NCBI GenBank assembly: GCA_947451235.1
Contig: CANFZA010000009.1
Span: forward strand, 1 to 41,868
Source: Methylophilaceae bacterium
GTDB taxonomy: Bacteria > Pseudomonadota > Gammaproteobacteria > Burkholderiales > Methylophilaceae
Direction of reading: 5' to 3'
Length of the DNA stretch: 41,868 bases
A model generated the notes under the pieces. That model did no database searches and was not told the DNA's origin. It worked only from the letters and a program-made list of their open reading frames with translations. Below are positions 35,709 through 41,868 of this stretch, piece after piece. The translations under genes were made by a program, and so were the position numbers. How positions within the stretch are numbered: the first letter of the stretch is position 1; every line of letters begins with the position of its first letter.

Positions 35709-37157
35709 ATGGAAAATATTCGTTTCGACCTCATTACCGCCTTGCCAGAAATATTTATTTTATGTATGGCAATGGTGATATTGATTGCTGATTTATTCCT
35801 TAAGAAAAATAATCGCATCGCTATTTATGGTTTAGCGCAAACTACTTTATTAGGCGCGGCTTATATTACATTTACTACGCATGCGCCTAGCGTGACCTAT
35901 GCTTTTTCAGGGACGTTTGTTGATGATGCCATGTCAGACGTACTTAAGTTAATGATATATCTTGGTACTTCGCTGATATTGCTTTATAGCCGCCAGTACC
36001 TTCAATTGCGCGATATGTTCCGTGGTGAGTTTTATGCATTAGTGCTGTTCTCAGTCGTCGGCATGATGATTATGGTGTCAGGCCAAAATATGCTAACGCT
36101 ATATGTAGGCCTAGAGTTATTGTCATTAAGCTTATATGCACTAGTCGCTTTAGACCGCGATAATGCCAAAGCCACTGAAGCTGCTATGAAGTACTTTGTA
36201 CTGGGCGCGCTAGCTTCTGGCATGCTGTTATACGGCATGAGTATGGTTTACGGTATGACCGGTAGTTTGAATATCACCGATATTAATATGTCGCTAATGA
36301 GTGAGCCTAAAATCCATACCGTATTGGTATTAGGTCTAGTGTTTATTGTGGCGGGCTTGGCCTTTAAATTAGGTGCGGTACCTTTTCAAATGTGGGTGCC
36401 AGACGTATACGAAGGCTCGCCAACGGCAGTTACTTTGCTGATTAGCTCGGTGCCAAAATTAGCGGCTTTTGCTTTTATTATTCGCATGCTAGTCCAAGCA
36501 TTGCCAACCTTGGTAGGCGATTGGCAGCAAATGCTGATGATTATGGCGGTGTTGTCGATTGTTATTGGCAATATTACAGCTATCGCGCAAACCAACTTAA
36601 AACGTATGTTGGCCTATTCTACAATCTCGCATGTGGGCTTTATTTTATATGGCTTAATGAGTGCCAGCATGAATGGCTTCGTTTACGCAATGTTCTACGT
36701 AGTCAGTTATGTGCTGATGACATTGGCTGGCTTCGGCATTATATTATTGCTCTCACGTAAAGGCTTTGAAGCCGACAAATTAGACGACTTAAAAGGCCTA
36801 AATCAACGCAGCCCATGGCATGCATTTTTGATGTTAATTGTGATGTTCAGTATGGCTGGTGTTCCACCAACCTTGGGTTTTTATGCCAAATTCAGCGTGC
36901 TACAAGCGGCTTTAGAAGCTGGTTATTTATGGCTAGTTGTATTTGCCGTGCTGATGGCTGTGATAGGTGCGTTCTATTATTTACGCATCATTAAATTGAT
37001 GTATTTCGATGAGCCAACAGACCATTCGCCTATAACGGCACCTTTAGATATGCGCATAGTGTTAGGTGTGAATGCTATTGCTTTATTGGTGATTGGCATG
37101 ATGCCACAAGGCCTAATGGAACTATGCATCTACGCAATTACTAGAAGCTTAAGCTAG
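35709..37157 (+). CDS. nuoN: NADH-quinone oxidoreductase subunit N
   Basis: Antiporter-like membrane subunit (ND2 homologue) with 14 predicted helices. Motifs: YVGLELLSLSLYALVALDRD, EAAMKYFVLGALASGMLLYG, FKLGAVPFQMWVPDVYEGSP, AVTLLISSVPKLAAFAF and KRMLAYSTISHVGF. The 482-aa length matches the family. It closes the nuo operon apart from the DUF2818 gene, which begins one base after its stop. Confidence 0.96.
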   Translation: MENIRFDLITALPEIFILCMAMVILIADLFLKKNNRIAIYGLAQTTLLGAAYITFTTHAPSVTYAFSGTFVDDAMSDVLKLMIYLGTSLILLYSRQYLQLRDMFRGEFYALVLFSVVGMMIMVSGQNMLTLYVGLELLSLSLYALVALDRDNAKATEAAMKYFVLGALASGMLLYGMSMVYGMTGSLNITDINMSLMSEPKIHTVLVLGLVFIVAGLAFKLGAVPFQMWVPDVYEGSPTAVTLLISSVPKLAAFAFIIRMLVQALPTLVGDWQQMLMIMAVLSIVIGNITAIAQTNLKRMLAYSTISHVGFILYGLMSASMNGFVYAMFYVVSYVLMTLAGFGIILLLSRKGFEADKLDDLKGLNQRSPWHAFLMLIVMFSMAGVPPTLGFYAKFSVLQAALEAGYLWLVVFAVLMAVIGAFYYLRIIKLMYFDEPTDHSPITAPLDMRIVLGVNAIALLVIGMMPQGLMELCIYAITRSLS

Positions 37158-37158
37158 C

Positions 37159-37473
37159 GTGGGTGGCGTTAATACAACCTGGGTATTGTTAGGCCTAATT
37201 TTATTGGCGGCAAACTTACCTTGGTTTTCAAATAAGGTGTTTTATGTCATTCCTGTAAATAAAAGCGCGAATAAACTTCAAGCTAAAAATCTTGGTTGGT
37301 GCTTACTGGAAATAATAGTTTTGTATTTTGTCATTGGTAGCGTTGCTTTATATACCGAGAAAGCAACTTTTGGGCAAATTGCACATCAGGACTGGGAATT
37401 TTACGCAGTCACATCATGTCTGTTTATTGTGTTTTCTTTTCCTGGCTTCGTTTATAGAGTGTTGTGGAAATAA
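37159..37473 (+). CDS. DUF2818 family membrane protein following nuoN
   Basis: 104-aa protein with three predicted membrane helices (about 6-22, 45-66, 80-100). The segment ANLPWFSNKVFYVIP and the C-terminal WEFYAVTSCLFIVFSFPGFV with YRVLWK fit DUF2818. In betaproteobacteria members of this family sit directly after nuoN, as here. The start is GTG at 37159, one base after the nuoN stop. A role in complex I assembly or stability is plausible from position only. Confidence 0.85.
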   Translation: MGGVNTTWVLLGLILLAANLPWFSNKVFYVIPVNKSANKLQAKNLGWCLLEIIVLYFVIGSVALYTEKATFGQIAHQDWEFYAVTSCLFIVFSFPGFVYRVLWK

Positions 37474-37758
37474 GCTTGTGGAAATATAGCATTTTGCAAT
37501 AACGTACTACTAATCACTGCTGTTTAATCTAACCGGAAATTAACTCGGTTAAATAATTCCATACCATTTAATTAAATATTAAATCATAGATGTTCCATTC
37601 TTTTAGCCGTTAAGGCTAAATATCTTGCGTTTAAATCCATTGATTATTCAGTAATTATGAATAATTCATAGCTTATCTCGTCGGTTACCTCGCTTATTAG
37701 GTTTCACCCGCTTAAAATCTAATCCATAATACTCAAACACTTTTATATGTAATCAACG
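37474..37758. other. 285-bp intergenic region with three inverted repeats
   Basis: Between DUF2818 and the Nudix gene. It contains TAACCG (37530-37535) with CGGTTA (37546-37551); TTTAGCC (37602-37608) with GGCTAAA (37614-37620); and ATTATTCA (37643-37650) with TGAATAAT (37658-37665). None is followed by a T-run, so they are not clear terminators. No promoter was confidently found and no gene was recognised. Confidence 0.6.
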
Positions 37759-38319
37759 ATGAACAGCTTGATAAATACAGATTTAACTGAACATTATATA
37801 AGCTCGGAAACTATCGCTACTGGTGGGTTGTTAACGGTAAAGTGCGATCAGGTGCGCTTGCCTAATGGCAACGTAAGTCAGCGCGAATATGTAATGCATC
37901 CTGGCGCCGTAGTGGTTGTTCCGCTGTTGCCCAATGGCAATGTTGTGCTTGAGAAGCAATTTAGGTACCCCTTGCACCAAGTGTTTATCGAACTTCCTGC
38001 AGGTAAAATAGATGCTGGCGAAGATATTCTGACCACCGGTCAGCGCGAGTTGCTAGAAGAAACTGGCTACAGTGCGGCTGATTGGGTGTCGTTAGGGCAT
38101 CAACATCCGTGCATAGGCTATTCGGACGAGGTCATCCACATGTATCTTGCGCGTGGCTTAACTGTTGGCGATTATAAAAGGGATGAAGATGAAACCTTGG
38201 TAGTATTTGAAGCCAGTTTTTCTGATTGCTTAGACATGATACAAAGCGGCCAAATTACTGATGGAAAAACAATTATTGCGCTATTGTTAGCTGATAAATT
38301 TTTACAAAAACATATTTAA
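37759..38319 (+). CDS. nudF: ADP-ribose pyrophosphatase (Nudix hydrolase)
   Basis: Nudix hydrolase most like ADP-ribose diphosphatase NudF, which splits ADP-ribose into AMP and ribose 5-phosphate. The Nudix box is perfect at residues 82-104: G82, E88, then R96-E97-L-L-E100-E101-T-G103. A beta-rich N-terminal dimerisation region (GGLLTVKCDQVRLPNG) and REYVMHPGAVVVVPLL precede it. The QHPCIGYSDEVIHMYLARGL loop after the box is typical for the ADP-ribose group. The 186-aa length is a little below E. coli NudF (209). It is followed by yeeZ-like and mltB genes with small spacing. Confidence 0.85.
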   Translation: MNSLINTDLTEHYISSETIATGGLLTVKCDQVRLPNGNVSQREYVMHPGAVVVVPLLPNGNVVLEKQFRYPLHQVFIELPAGKIDAGEDILTTGQRELLEETGYSAADWVSLGHQHPCIGYSDEVIHMYLARGLTVGDYKRDEDETLVVFEASFSDCLDMIQSGQITDGKTIIALLLADKFLQKHI

Positions 38320-38333
38320 TTGAATGAAAAATA

Positions 38334-39185
38334 ATGCTTAACGTACTGATTGTTGGTTGTGGTGATTTAGGCGGCGAAGTCGCAAGCCAATTAGTGCAAG
38401 TAGGCATAACTGTAGCTGGAGTAAGGCGCAGCGATAATGCTATTGAAGGCGTTAGCCTGATCAGCGCAGATGTTACGCAAGCTGAAAGTTTGCAAGCGCT
38501 GCAGCCATTACAACCACAAATACTCATTTATTGCGTAGCCGCTAATGGCCAAACTGATGCCCAATACAAAGCGCATTATGTTGATGGCTTACGCAACGTG
38601 TTAGCCACACAGGCTGAAAATAAAAATCTTAAACATGTATTTTTTGTTTCCAGCACCCGCGTTTATGGGCAAATTACCGATGAAATTTTAGATGCAAGCA
38701 CAGTAGCCATTCCTGCAGATTTTGGTGGTGAACGCTTGCTCGAAGCTGAATGCGTACTAAACAGTTTGTCTTGCAATACCACTATTTTAAGATTGTCTGG
38801 CATTTATGGCGCAGGCCGCCTACGTATGATTAATATGGCACAGTCTCCTGAAAAATGGCCGCTCCAAAATAGCTGGACTAATCGTATACACAGGGACGAT
38901 GCTGCGGCATTTATGGTGTTTTTAGTGCAACAAGTATTGGCTGATAAACTGGTATCAAAGTGTTATATCGTCACAGACTCAAAGCCTGCCACACAGTTTG
39001 AAGTGTTAAATTGGCTAGCAAACCGCATGGATGCTAACGCCGTTGCAAAAAATTCTCCAATAGCAGGCGGCAAGCGACTCGGCAATCAATCCATGCTAGC
39101 GACTGGCTTTAGTTTGCAATATCCTGATTATCAAATTGGCTATGAGGCTTTATTGATGTCAATTCATAATGCAGAGCCCCAATGA
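38334..39185 (+). CDS. NAD(P)-dependent epimerase/reductase, YeeZ-like SDR
   Basis: Atypical or extended SDR-fold protein of 283 aa. The Rossmann motif VGCGDLGGEVA is at residues 7-17, and the active-site-like tract is FFVSSTRVYGQ (Ser and Tyr), though the catalytic Lys of classical SDRs is not in the YxxxK position (the tyrosine is followed by GQIT). ILRLSGIYGAGR and NRIHRDDAAAFM are characteristic of YeeZ-like proteins. The substrate is unknown. It overlaps the mltB-type gene by four bases (ATGA) and follows nudF by 14 bp. Confidence 0.8.
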   Translation: MLNVLIVGCGDLGGEVASQLVQVGITVAGVRRSDNAIEGVSLISADVTQAESLQALQPLQPQILIYCVAANGQTDAQYKAHYVDGLRNVLATQAENKNLKHVFFVSSTRVYGQITDEILDASTVAIPADFGGERLLEAECVLNSLSCNTTILRLSGIYGAGRLRMINMAQSPEKWPLQNSWTNRIHRDDAAAFMVFLVQQVLADKLVSKCYIVTDSKPATQFEVLNWLANRMDANAVAKNSPIAGGKRLGNQSMLATGFSLQYPDYQIGYEALLMSIHNAEPQ

Positions 39186-40618
39186 GTTTATCCAAAATAC
39201 GCTTGCTTAACAGCGCCAGTATCTTCTTGTTATGCCTATTGTTTGGCGTTTTCCCAAGTGCTGTGTCAGCACAGGAACCTTTTGCCGATTGGTTGAACGA
39301 ACTCAAGCAAGAAGCCATTGCCGCAGGTATTTCAGATAAATCAGTAACCGCCAGTATCAATCACATTCAGTTGCTACCAGACGTCATTAAATTAGATCAA
39401 GCACAACCAGAATTTATTAGCCCATTTTTAACCTATTACCAACGGCGTGTAGATAGTAAAAAAATCACACTTGGCCTAGCGTTATTACTCGAGCATGAGG
39501 TGGCACTTAATAAAATTGAAGCGCAGTATGGTGTGCCCAAGGCGCTGCTGATAGCCTTTTGGGGCATGGAAACTAATTATGGTCGCTATCAAGGTGATAT
39601 CGACACGCTTTCTGCCTTAGCCACGCTTGCGCACGATGGCCGTCGTTCAGCCTTTTTTAGGAATCAATTATTAGATGCCATGCGCATGATAGATGCCGGC
39701 TATGCAAATGTAGATCAATTTAAAGGTTCGTGGGCGGGAGCATTCGGTAATATGCAGTTTATGCCGACTACTTTTATGACCTATGCGGTAGATGGCGATG
39801 GCGACAAGCAAATTGATATTATTAATTCTATGGCTGACGCATTTGCCTCAGCCGCTAACTATTTGTCGCAAGTGGGTTGGGTTAAAGGCGAGCCTGTGAT
39901 GATGGAAGTGCAATTACCAGCCAATTTTGCCTGGCAAAATGCACAGATTAACGTAAGGAAATCCGTTGCTGAGTGGTCGGAGTTAGGCGTTACTGCGATG
40001 CAAAGCACTGAAGTAGTGGCAATATTAAATAACCAGTCTTTGAATGCTGTAAATGATAAAAAGCTTAATAAAAGCCATTCAAGTTTCGCCCACTTGAAAT
40101 CTAGGCATTCAAAAGTGAGTCATTTGAGTGCTAAGCGTGCAAATAAAAATAATTTATTGTATAAAAAAATTGTCAAAATAAATGCTGATACAGCCGTGAA
40201 TACATCCGCTAATAAAGCCGCAATAACCACGATATTCCCTAGCAAAAATGCTCAAGCCGCCATTGTATTGCCACAAGGTTGGCGTGGCCCAGCATTCATG
40301 GTGTTTGATAATTTTGATGCGGTAATGGATTGGAATCGGTCAGTTAATTACGCGCTTACTGTGGCGCAGTTAGCAAAATCAATTCAGGGCGAAGCTCCAA
40401 TTTTAGGTGGAAAATTGGCCGAGGAGGGTGCGCTGAGTTTTCAGCAAATGTTTACATTACAAGCTGCACTTAATCACCAAGGTTTTGAAGTGGGGGAGCC
40501 GGATGGTTTTCCTGGCATACAAACTCAAGCTGCCATTCGTGCGTACCAACTATCGCAAAAAATTCCGGCAGATGGTTACGCGAGCCCTTACTTACTTAAT
40601 CGATTGCTGTCAGACTAA
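39182..40618 (+). CDS. mltB: Lytic murein transglycosylase, MltB family, with peptidoglycan-binding domain
   Basis: Periplasmic muramidase-type lytic transglycosylase (family 3, SLT_2) that cleaves glycan strands with 1,6-anhydro product formation. A signal peptide covers about residues 1-30; no lipobox is obvious. Catalytic E130 lies in FWGMETNYGRYQ, followed by GSWAGAFGNMQFMPTTF and YAVDGDGDKQIDI. A C-terminal PG_binding_1 domain is at about 418-476 (LQAALNHQGFEVGEPDGFPG). Residues about 283-360, between the two halves of the catalytic region, are a basic, Ser/Lys/His-rich insert that I do not expect in the family, raising the length to 478 aa. The ATG overlaps the upstream stop. Confidence 0.9.
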   Translation: MSLSKIRLLNSASIFLLCLLFGVFPSAVSAQEPFADWLNELKQEAIAAGISDKSVTASINHIQLLPDVIKLDQAQPEFISPFLTYYQRRVDSKKITLGLALLLEHEVALNKIEAQYGVPKALLIAFWGMETNYGRYQGDIDTLSALATLAHDGRRSAFFRNQLLDAMRMIDAGYANVDQFKGSWAGAFGNMQFMPTTFMTYAVDGDGDKQIDIINSMADAFASAANYLSQVGWVKGEPVMMEVQLPANFAWQNAQINVRKSVAEWSELGVTAMQSTEVVAILNNQSLNAVNDKKLNKSHSSFAHLKSRHSKVSHLSAKRANKNNLLYKKIVKINADTAVNTSANKAAITTIFPSKNAQAAIVLPQGWRGPAFMVFDNFDAVMDWNRSVNYALTVAQLAKSIQGEAPILGGKLAEEGALSFQQMFTLQAALNHQGFEVGEPDGFPGIQTQAAIRAYQLSQKIPADGYASPYLLNRLLSD

Positions 40619-40630
40619 TTTAAAAAGCGC

Positions 40631-41296
40631 TTATCGCGTTAAAAACCAGCCAGTTAAGCTTTTTCTATCTCTAGTCGCTGGCAGCACTTCGTGGTAAAAA
40701 GTATCAGATAGAAACATGACCAATCGACCGCCCATAGGCGCTATGTTAATTGCTGAAGCCAGTGTTGCCGGCGAATTTTCGGTAGCTGCCAACGTATTAA
40801 TGTACAAACGTAAATGGCCTCCATCTGATTCCAGCCAATTATCGTTTAAATATAAAATACAGCTAATTTGACGAATAGCTACATCAACTTTTAGGCTTTC
40901 ATTCGCTGATCTAAAGCGATCGATATGTTTTTTGTAGCCCGCACCTATCGGATAAAGTGCCAAATGACTTTCTAAAGAAAATAAGCCTAAATATAAATGC
41001 TGATTTAAACCGACGCGTAACGCCTCCATCTGTTCAAAATAAACCTGCTGGGCAATGCTCGCAACAGCCTCATTAAGCCAGTAAATTGAATCTCCACGTA
41101 AACTACTGTTTACCGCAATCAATTTCTGCCCAGTGCCAGCCTGATGCATTTTATCGCCATCATGCAATACATTAATTTCGTTAGATAAAGCCAAGACGTT
41201 AGCGCTAGAAATGAAGTTATCCATCACGCAAAAGCCATGCTCAGTGATTTTATTCAACTGATCATCAATATTTACTGCAAAGTATTCAGATAACAT
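40631..41296 (-). CDS. 2-oxoglutarate/Fe(II)-dependent oxygenase (prolyl-4-hydroxylase-like)
   Basis: 221-aa protein with the double-stranded beta-helix pattern of 2OG-FeII oxygenases (2OG-FeII_Oxy_3 / P4Hc type). Metal ligands are H124 and D126 in YKKHIDRF and H202 in DTFYHEVLPA; the 2-oxoglutarate-binding arginine is probably R211 in DRKSLTGWF. ISCILYLNDNWLESDGGHLRLY is the conserved core strand pair. The substrate is unknown; related proteins act on proteins or small molecules. It is convergent with the mltB gene, whose stop lies 12 bp away, with no clear terminator between them. Confidence 0.85.
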   Translation of the reverse strand: MLSEYFAVNIDDQLNKITEHGFCVMDNFISSANVLALSNEINVLHDGDKMHQAGTGQKLIAVNSSLRGDSIYWLNEAVASIAQQVYFEQMEALRVGLNQHLYLGLFSLESHLALYPIGAGYKKHIDRFRSANESLKVDVAIRQISCILYLNDNWLESDGGHLRLYINTLAATENSPATLASAINIAPMGGRLVMFLSDTFYHEVLPATRDRKSLTGWFLTR

Positions 41297-41318
41297 CCGC
41301 CATTATAGCTTTTGAAGT

Positions 41319-41347
41319 TTGCGCACAAGGCAACAATCAGCTAAAAT
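41319..41347 (+). promoter_or_regulatory. Candidate sigma-70 promoter for tRNA-Val
   Basis: -35 TTGCGC (41319-41324) and -10 TAAAAT (41342-41347) with an exact 17-bp spacer. Predicted transcription start near 41354, giving a 5' leader of about 57 nt before the tRNA. Confidence 0.5.
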
Positions 41348-41410
41348 CATGCACTTAATTGAAATGAGTTGGTTAAATCCAAATCATTGCATGTCAAAGT
41401 CACTCAATAT

Positions 41411-41487
41411 AGGCGGTTAGCTCAGTTGGTTAGAGCGCTTGGTCGACATCCAAGAGGTCACCAGTTCGAATCTGGTACTGCCTACCA
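41411..41487 (+). tRNA. tRNA-Val (anticodon GAC)
   Basis: 77-nt cloverleaf with encoded CCA. Acceptor stem AGGCGGT pairs with ACTGCCT (one G-U), discriminator A at 41484 and CCA at 41485-41487. D-arm GCTC/GAGC; anticodon stem CTTGG/CCAAG; T-arm ACCAG/CTGGT with loop TTCGAAT. The anticodon loop is TCGACAT, placing GAC at 41445-41447 and C at position 33 (41444) instead of the near-universal U33. All stems are intact. Confidence 0.93.
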
Positions 41488-41490
41488 AAT

Positions 41491-41508
41491 ACCCCTTAAT
41501 TGGGGTTT
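41491..41508 (+). terminator. Short hairpin after tRNA-Val
   Basis: ACCCC (41491-41495), loop TTAATT, GGGGT (41502-41506), followed by only two further T residues. Weak terminator candidate directly downstream of the CCA end. Confidence 0.4.
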
Positions 41509-41602
41509 CGTCCAAAGAAGTCCACTTAATCCCCGTACTTGCTAGGCTCCCATTGCTTTAGTGTTTTTTAGGGTTTATTATGAGCCTAATAAATCCAGTT
41601 AT

Positions 41603-41657
41603 TTTGTTGGTATGTTTGTTGGTACTTTGAACTACCAACATTTAAGATACCAACAAA
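41603..41657. repeat. Four copies of a 10-bp repeat in two orientations, possible integrase arm-type sites
   Basis: TTTGTTGGTA at 41603-41612 and 41615-41624 (12-bp period). The reverse complement TACCAACAAA lies at 41648-41657 (exact) and TACCAACA at 41633-41640 (8 of 10). The arrangement beside a tRNA 3' end, just ahead of an ATGGCACTTACA start, resembles the arm-site cluster that precedes tyrosine integrase genes of integrated elements. Confidence 0.6.
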
Positions 41658-41678
41658 ATACCATAAAGGGCGTTAAAA

Positions 41679-41729
41679 ATGGCACTTACAACAAGCATTT
41701 TAAAGTCGTTACGATGTGCCAGGTGCTGA
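41679..41729 (+). pseudogene. Possible 5' remnant of a tyrosine integrase gene
   Basis: ATG at 41679 opens with M-A-L-T, like many tRNA-targeting integrases (MALTDT-type N-termini), but the frame stops after 16 codons and changes character after about six. The sequence from about 41696 instead encodes IS3-type transposase in another frame. The call rests mainly on position next to tRNA-Val and the arm-like repeats; the coding match itself is only a few residues. Confidence 0.3.
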
Positions 41730-41868
41730 ATGTGAATCGGAGTGGTTATTACGCATGGAGTAGCAATCCAGATTCTGCCCGTGCATTAGATAACGCAGTG
41801 TTATTAGTTGAGATCAAACAATTCTTTGCCGCAAGCGGCAAAATATACGGCAGTCCAAGGATCTACCG
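41696..41868 (+). mobile_element. IS3-family transposase OrfB fragment (truncated at the window edge)
   Basis: The frame containing ATG at 41714 encodes HFKVVTMCQVLNVNRSGYYA followed by W, then SARALDNAVLLVEIKQFF and SGKIYGSPRIY. This is the N-terminal HTH_21 part of IS3-family OrfB transposases (SGYYAW and YGSPRI motifs). No OrfA and no terminal inverted repeat are visible upstream, so the left end is truncated or recombined. The frame stays open upstream to ATG at 41612, but the product before about 41696 does not look like transposase. The right end lies outside the window, so it may or may not be an intact gene there. Confidence 0.8.

Noticed and set aside
41612-41695. Upstream in-frame extension of the transposase to ATG at 41612
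   Set aside because: It runs through the TTTGTTGGTA repeat cluster and gives Gln/Asn/Tyr-rich residues unlike any IS3 OrfB N-terminus; the frame is probably open by chance.

Overview
The window is a gene-dense, AT-rich stretch of a Gram-negative chromosome. The best fit is a betaproteobacterium, probably a Methylophilaceae / Methylotenera-like methylotroph. This rests on the order rpoE-rseA-rseB-rseC-mucD then lepA-lepB-DUF4845-rnc-era-recO-pdxJ-acpS, the 14-gene nuo operon with separate nuoC and nuoD followed by a DUF2818 gene, and the overall protein character. The family-level placement is inference; no 16S or other marker is present.

Layout. (1) 55-4278, plus strand: the sigma-E envelope-stress operon (sigma factor, anti-sigma factor RseA, its guards RseB and RseC, and the periplasmic protease MucD/DegP), ending in a strong terminator. 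(2) 4351-6290, minus strand: a clsB-ybhP pair (cardiolipin synthase plus an endonuclease/exonuclease/phosphatase-fold protein). (3) 6567-16061, plus strand: a FemAB-like protein, then the translation / secretion / RNA-processing run lepA, lepB, DUF4845, rnc, era, an unknown 158-aa protein, recO, pdxJ, acpS, tcdA and a DUF2256 zinc-ribbon-like protein. (4) 16102-21563: a polyphosphate block with ppk1, sixA and ppx, plus an unknown gene divergent from ppk1 and an Ala/Lys-rich histone-H1-like protein. (5) 22142-37473: nuoA-N and DUF2818, a complete respiratory complex I. (6) 37759-41296: a Nudix ADP-ribose pyrophosphatase, a YeeZ-like SDR, an MltB-type lytic transglycosylase and a 2-oxoglutarate/Fe(II) oxygenase. 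(7) 41411-41868: a tRNA-Val(GAC), then what looks like the edge of an integrated element, with integrase arm-type repeats, a few codons resembling an integrase start, and an IS3-family transposase fragment running off the end.

How the genes work together. The rse genes and mucD sense and repair envelope damage. lepB, clsB and mltB also act on the envelope. ppk1 and ppx make and degrade polyphosphate, and an 11-bp-spaced Pho-box-like array lies upstream of ppk1. The nuo operon couples NADH oxidation to ion pumping.

Most of the window is conserved housekeeping, and I found no new multi-gene defence or biosynthetic system. The features most worth a second look are: a tRNA-Val with C instead of U at position 33; short tandem duplications with a 12-15 bp period that recur upstream of start codons (acpS, nuoB, nuoJ, nuoL) and once inside rseC; a perfect 16+1+16 palindrome in front of the H1-like gene; a His/Asp-rich insert in NuoL; a basic insert in MltB; and the tRNA-integrase-IS3 junction at the right end.
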